This document shows, in pieces, positions 60,203 to 64,000 of a stretch of 64,000 nt of DNA (position 1 is its first letter; every line of letters starts with the position of its first letter). The position numbers were made by a program, and so were the translations under genes. Source of the stretch: Hymenobacter yonginensis (lineage in GTDB: Bacteria > Bacteroidota > Bacteroidia > Cytophagales > Hymenobacteraceae); contig NZ_CP115396.1 in NCBI RefSeq assembly GCF_027625995.1, positions 248,001 to 312,000 of the forward strand. Direction: 5' to 3'. The notes under the pieces are model-generated. The model was given only the letters and a program-made list of their open reading frames with translations. It was not told the origin of the DNA and did no database searches.

Positions 60203-61072
60203 ATGAAAAAGCACTTTATGGCAAAATGCTACCCGATTCTGAGTGTCTTATTGCTAACCGGATTCATCACCCACGCGCAGGGCAGCGGCCCCGGCGTGCG
60301 CGGAGCCCGCGCCGCCGCCCTCGGCCATGCCTCCGTCACGCTGAACGACGTGTGGGCCGTGGGCAATAACGCTGCCGGCCTGGGCCAGCTCAGCGCCCCC
60401 ACGGCGGCCGTGTACGCCGAAAACCGCTACCTGCTCAGCGCCCTCAACACCGTGGCGCTGGCCGTGGCCGCGCCGCTGGGCAAGGTGGAAAACGGGCTGG
60501 CCCGCCGCGGCGTGGTGGGCGTGGAGGTGCAGCGCTTCGGCGGCAAGCTCTACAGCGAGCAGCGCATCGGGGCCGGCTACGGCTACCGCGGCGGCCTCGT
60601 CAGCATCGGGGCGCGGGTGGATCTGCTGCAGCTGAGTATTGAGGGGCTGGGTAGCCGGCGGGCGGTGGCCGTATCGTTGGGCGGGCAGGCCGAGCTGGTG
60701 CCCAAGCGGCTGGTGTTTGGCGCCTACCTCTACAACCTCAACCAAGCCAAGCTGGCCGAATACCAGCAGGAGCGGGTGCCCACCGTGCTCAAGGCCGGCC
60801 TCTCGTACCGGCCCACGGCCAAGGTGATGCTCAACATTGAAACCGAAAAGGAAGTGGAGCAGTCGGCCGACTTTAAGGCCGGCGTGGAATACCGCGTGAT
60901 TGACGCCTTGGCGCTGCGGGCCGGCCTGCGCACGCTCACCGAGGAAACTACCGGCGGCCTGGGCTTCCGCGCCGGCGCGCTGCAGATCGACTACGCCGCT
61001 GCCTGGCACGCGGCCCTGGGCCTCAGCCAGCACCTGAGCATTGGGCTGAGCTTCAACGCCAAGCAGCCATGA
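60203..61072 (+). CDS. PorV/PorQ-like outer-membrane barrel protein
   Basis: A 289-residue exported protein (signal YPILSVLLLTGFITHAQG). The repeat GPGVRGARAAALGHASVTLNDVWAVGNNAAGLGQL at the mature N-terminus is the PorV/PorQ/FadL-like signature (in pieces), followed by amphipathic strands ending GLSFNAKQP. It may be part of the outer membrane machinery or a ligand channel. It is the upstream partner of the HhH protein gene: its stop TGA overlaps an ATG at 61069 (ATGA), so the two are translationally linked or were so before a repeat inserted there. Confidence 0.75.
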   Translation: MKKHFMAKCYPILSVLLLTGFITHAQGSGPGVRGARAAALGHASVTLNDVWAVGNNAAGLGQLSAPTAAVYAENRYLLSALNTVALAVAAPLGKVENGLARRGVVGVEVQRFGGKLYSEQRIGAGYGYRGGLVSIGARVDLLQLSIEGLGSRRAVAVSLGGQAELVPKRLVFGAYLYNLNQAKLAEYQQERVPTVLKAGLSYRPTAKVMLNIETEKEVEQSADFKAGVEYRVIDALALRAGLRTLTEETTGGLGFRAGALQIDYAAAWHAALGLSQHLSIGLSFNAKQP

Positions 61073-63324
61073 GGTCTGGTTGGAGCACTTTCGTATCACA
61101 GTCGGGCGAACTGTCGAGCGAGTGTAGCGCGACGCCTTTGCTTCGCGTACCGCTAAACGATTCAGCAGCCTACGGTTCAACTAGGCACGAAGCAAAAGCT
61201 TCGCGCTACCCGAAAAAATGGTGCTGCAAGGCTATCCTGACGGCCCTGATGCTGGCAGCTGGCACGGCGCAGGCCCAGGAATACGTGCGCCCCACGCCCG
61301 ACCTCGACCGGTTGACGCAGGAGCTGTTTGCCGAAATCCAGAGCGACCAGGTGCCCTCCGAGGACCTCTACGAAACGCTGCTGCAGTACTACCAGACCCC
61401 AATCAGCCTCAACACCGCCACTCGCGAAGACCTGCGCGGCCTGCTGCTGCTCTCCGAAAACCAGATCAGCCAGCTGCTCACGTACCGCCAGCAGCGAGGG
61501 CCGCTGCTGAGCCTCTACGAGCTGCAGGCCGTGCCCGGCTTCGATTTGCGCACCATCTACCGGGCCGCGCCCTTCGTGACGGTGCAAACCGCCGGCGGCA
61601 CCAACGGCCTGCGCGGCCCGCTGTGGCAGCGCGTGTTCAAGGAAGACAACAACGCCCTGTTTCTGCGCTACGAGCGGGTGCTGCAAACCCGCACCGGCTA
61701 CACCGCCGCCCCGCTCGACAGCCTCGGCCGCGGCCCCACGCGCTACCTCGGCTCGCCCGACAAGCTGCTGCTACGCTACCGCGTCAGCCACGCCAAGGAT
61801 TTCAGTTTGGGCGTAACGGCTGAAAAGGACGCCGGCGAGCAGCTCGCCTGGAACCCCAAGGGCCGCCAGTACGGCGCCGATTTTCTGTCGGCGCACTTTG
61901 TGGTGCAGGAGCGGGGCAAGCTGAAAACCCTGGCTGTCGGCGACTACCAGCTGCAGTTTGGGCAGGGGCTGCTGCTGTCGTCGGGGCTGCAGGTGGGTAA
62001 GGGCGCCGAAACCATCACCACGCTGCGGCGCAGCTCCATTGGGGTGCGGCCGTACTCTTCCATTCTGGAAAGCACGTTTTTCAGGGGCGCAGCCGCTACC
62101 GTGGAAGTCACGCCCACGGTGCGGGCCACGGCCTTCGTGTCGAGGAAGCGGGTGGATGCCAACGTGCAGCTTGCGGCTGACTCGTTGGCCGAGTTCGACG
62201 AGTTTTCGTCGGGGTTTCTGCTGACGGGCTTCCACCGCACGCCGTCGGAGCGGGCTAACCGCCAGACGCTGCGCGAAACCGTGGCCGGCGGCAACCTCAG
62301 CTACACCAGCCGCAGCGGCCACCTCGCCGCCGGCCTCACCGCCGTCGACACCCATTTCGACAAAGCCATTCAGCGCCGCCCCGAGCTGTACAACCAGTAC
62401 GAGTTTCGCGGTACGCACAACCTGGCGCTGGGCGCGCACTACACCTACGTGCGCGGCAACGTGCTGGTGTTCGGCGAAACAGCCCGCAGCAGCAGCGGCG
62501 GCTGGGGTACCGTGAACGGTCTGCTGGCCAGCCTCGCGCCCACCGTCGACGTGTCGGCGCTGGTGCGCCACTACACCCGCGACTTCCACACGCTCTACGG
62601 CAACGCCCTCAGCGAAAACACCCGCAACATCAACGAAAGCGGCCTGTACCTGGGGCTGAAGGTGCGGCCGGTGGCGCGCTGGGAAGTGTCTGCGTACTAC
62701 GACCAGTTCTGGTTTCCGTGGCTGAAATACGACGTAGGCGCCCCCTCACGCGGCCACGACTGGCTGACGCGCATCACGTACGCGCCCACCAAAACCAGCC
62801 TGCTCTATGCCCAGCTGCGCACCCGCCAGAAAGCCTACAACCCGTCCTCCGACCAACCCATCCCGCAGCCCGAGCCCACCACCCGCCACAGCGTGTTGCT
62901 CTACTACGACGCCAACCCCACGCCCACGCTGGGCTTGCGCACCCGCGTGCAGGGCAGCCGCTACCGCGCCACCGACGCCAGCCCCTGGCAGCGCGGCTAC
63001 GTGCTGGCCCAGGACGCCTCAGTGGCAGTAGGCCGCCGCCTGCGCCTCACCGCCCGCTACGCCCTCTTCGACACCGACAGCTACGACACGCGCCAGTACG
63101 TGTTCGAGCAGGACGTACTCTACGCGTTTTCGGTGCCGGCCCTTTCGGGGCAGGGCACCCGCGTCTACGGCATTGCCGAAATCAGCTGCACCCGTCAGCT
63201 CACGCTCTGGCTGCGCCTGGCCGAAACCCACTACCGCCACCAAACCACCGTCGGCTCCGGCCTCGAAGAAATCCAGGGCCCTCGCCGCACCGAGTTCAAA
63301 GCTCAGGCACGGTATCGGTTTTGA
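61069..63324 (+). CDS. Helix-hairpin-helix outer-membrane protein; start region disturbed by a repeat
   Basis: An exported protein. From 61213 the frame reads KKWCCKAILTALMLAAGTAQAQ, a typical signal but without Met; the open frame begins at ATG 61069, 48 codons earlier, and passes through a palindrome (61124-61209). The mature part has a ComEA-type double HhH region (SLNTATREDLRGLLLLSENQ and LLSLYELQAVPGFDLRTIYR), then a long beta-barrel with many aromatic and Arg strands ending RTEFKAQARYRF. HhH motifs usually bind DNA, so a role in DNA at the surface is conceivable but unproven. Confidence 0.82.
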   Translation: MRSGWSTFVSQSGELSSECSATPLLRVPLNDSAAYGSTRHEAKASRYPKKWCCKAILTALMLAAGTAQAQEYVRPTPDLDRLTQELFAEIQSDQVPSEDLYETLLQYYQTPISLNTATREDLRGLLLLSENQISQLLTYRQQRGPLLSLYELQAVPGFDLRTIYRAAPFVTVQTAGGTNGLRGPLWQRVFKEDNNALFLRYERVLQTRTGYTAAPLDSLGRGPTRYLGSPDKLLLRYRVSHAKDFSLGVTAEKDAGEQLAWNPKGRQYGADFLSAHFVVQERGKLKTLAVGDYQLQFGQGLLLSSGLQVGKGAETITTLRRSSIGVRPYSSILESTFFRGAAATVEVTPTVRATAFVSRKRVDANVQLAADSLAEFDEFSSGFLLTGFHRTPSERANRQTLRETVAGGNLSYTSRSGHLAAGLTAVDTHFDKAIQRRPELYNQYEFRGTHNLALGAHYTYVRGNVLVFGETARSSSGGWGTVNGLLASLAPTVDVSALVRHYTRDFHTLYGNALSENTRNINESGLYLGLKVRPVARWEVSAYYDQFWFPWLKYDVGAPSRGHDWLTRITYAPTKTSLLYAQLRTRQKAYNPSSDQPIPQPEPTTRHSVLLYYDANPTPTLGLRTRVQGSRYRATDASPWQRGYVLAQDASVAVGRRLRLTARYALFDTDSYDTRQYVFEQDVLYAFSVPALSGQGTRVYGIAEISCTRQLTLWLRLAETHYRHQTTVGSGLEEIQGPRRTEFKAQARYRF
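61124..61209. repeat. Palindrome of the GTAGCGCGA..TCGCGCTAC family inside the 5' end of the HhH gene
   Basis: The arms 61124-61145 (GTAGCGCGACGCCTTTGCTT and CG) and 61188-61209 are complementary at 20 of 22 positions. The inner 42 bases are unrelated. It is a relative of the perfect palindrome at 37011-37095. Confidence 0.85.
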
Positions 63325-63344
63325 GGCTTGTACAATCTATTTAG

Positions 63345-63453
63345 AACGTCATGCTGAGCTTGCCGAAGCATCTCTACCTCTGGCTAATTAATGCCAACAC
63401 AACGAAGCAGTAGAGATGCTTCGACAAGCGGACGCCAGATGAGGCATGACGTG
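63345..63453. repeat. Long palindrome, AACGTCATGCTGAGC..GCATGACGT family
   Basis: The left arm AACGTCATGCTGAGCTTGCC and AAGCATCTCTAC face GTAGAGATGCTTCGACAAGC and GGCATGACGT. It lies 20 bases after the HhH gene. The inner loop is about 35 bases. Confidence 0.8.
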
Positions 63454-63493
63454 CGCAAGGTTTTCAGGTAGCCTAGACTTACTCGTGCCAACA

Positions 63494-63536
63494 CATAAAA
63501 AAGGCGGCCCCCGAATCGGGAGCCGCCTTTTTTATG
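63494..63536. terminator. Bidirectional terminator between the HhH gene and the T9SS gene
   Basis: CATAAAAAAGGCGGC / GCCGCCTTTTTTATG, an A-run and T-run on both sides. Confidence 0.88.
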
Positions 63537-63555
63537 CGTTGATACTCGGTGCCGA

Positions 63556-64000
63556 CTACTGTTTCAGCAGGCGCACCACGGCGGTGCCTTCCGGCATGTC
63601 GAGGTGGAGCTGGTAGACACCGGTGCTGAGCTTGCTCAGGTCGAGGGAGTGCTTGAGCGGAGCGCCGCCTTTGTTGAGGGCAATGCTGCTTACGGTGCGG
63701 CCTACGGCATCCGTCACGCGCAGCGTAACGAGGCCGCGCTGGGCATTGTCGACGCTCACCTGGAACTGGCCGGTGCTCGGGTTCGGGAACACCTCCACGC
63801 CGCGCAGCAGGGCCGCGTTCTGGCTGGAGAGCGTCGTGATATTCACGCAGCTTTCGTTGGTGTATACCGAGTTGCCGGTAGTATTGATGGCCCGAATGCG
63901 GTAGCAGTAGGTACCGTTAGCGCCAGCAATCTGGTCGGCGAAGAACGTGGTGTTGGGGGCCACGGTGGTCAGCAGCGCGAACGTGTTGTTGTTGGCGCCG
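63556..64000 (-). CDS. C-terminal part of a T9SS-secreted protein (5' end outside window)
   Basis: The frame is open from the right edge to the stop at 63556 (about 148 residues). First comes the end of a fibronectin type III-like domain (GTYCYRIRAINTTGNSVYTNES). Then the type A sorting domain follows (VEVFPNPSTGQFQVSV, VTLRVTDAVGRTVSS, LSTGVYQLHLDM) and ends RLLKQ. The protein is secreted by the type IX system. Upstream domains are unknown. Confidence 0.92.
   Translation of the reverse strand, partial: GANNNTFALLTTVAPNTTFFADQIAGANGTYCYRIRAINTTGNSVYTNESCVNITTLSSQNAALLRGVEVFPNPSTGQFQVSVDNAQRGLVTLRVTDAVGRTVSSIALNKGGAPLKHSLDLSKLSTGVYQLHLDMPEGTAVVRLLKQ

Overview
The window looks like ordinary chromosomal sequence from a GC-rich member of the Bacteroidota, most likely Hymenobacter or a close relative in the Cytophagales. 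This rests on several signals: T9SS type A C-terminal sorting domains, Bacteroidota-type promoters (TAnnTTTG), lipoproteins and DUF families typical of the phylum, an acpP-fabF-rnc block next to an IPExxxVDY gene and pyk, a separate atpD-atpC pair with a short epsilon subunit, and a Tgt without the usual zinc cysteines. No phage, insertion sequence, CRISPR array or recognisable defence island was seen.

Layout. 1-11.4 kb: an incomplete CDS end, ammonium transporter, ZIP-family transporter, small conserved proteins, an endonuclease III homologue, a CHASE3 histidine kinase with a stand-alone receiver and a STAS-like protein, a SpoU-type rRNA methyltransferase, acylphosphatase and a DUF2071 protein. 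11.4-18.6 kb: typA, msrB lipoprotein, DUF3050, a histone-H1-like Lys/Ala/Pro protein and metG. 18.7-26.9 kb: a LytS/LytTR two-component pair with a pirin-like gene upstream, an intradiol-dioxygenase-like lipoprotein, pth, rplY, a DUF6340 lipoprotein, prs and tRNA-Gln(UUG). 27.1-33.3 kb: atpD-atpC, a TPR protein, a Cys/Met-metabolism PLP enzyme, a decayed aminotransferase fragment, DUF2147 and DUF6268 proteins. 33.4-36.0 kb: a three-gene glycan operon (phosphoglycosyl transferase, NeuD/PglD-like acetyltransferase, DegT aminotransferase) in the same order as pglC-pglD-pglE of Campylobacter. 36.2-46.6 kb: ispE, a DMT permease, an LptF/G-type permease, tgt, a GT2 glycosyltransferase coupled to an ECF sigma factor, rsmG, a YheT-type hydrolase, rpsT and a T9SS-secreted protein. 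46.7-53.8 kb: pyk, IPExxxVDY, acpP, fabF, rnc and nadE. 54-64 kb: a second ECF sigma factor with a possible tiny anti-sigma partner, lgt, a propeller-like lipoprotein, yidD, an S46 dipeptidyl-peptidase, a PorV/PorQ-like protein coupled to a helix-hairpin-helix outer-membrane protein, and the C-terminus of another T9SS cargo.

The most unusual feature is in the intergenic spaces. About twenty long hairpins of at least ten sequence families occur here. In several families each arm is built from degenerate reiterations of a short word (for example GGTGAT, ATCCGTGAA, GAGTATTG, AGCTACA). They sit after stop codons, between atpD and atpC, in the tgt leader, nested in one another, and in one case exactly over the start codon of the helix-hairpin-helix gene. 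I regard this hairpin population as the best candidate for an under-described system. Protein names come from reading motifs; no database search was run.
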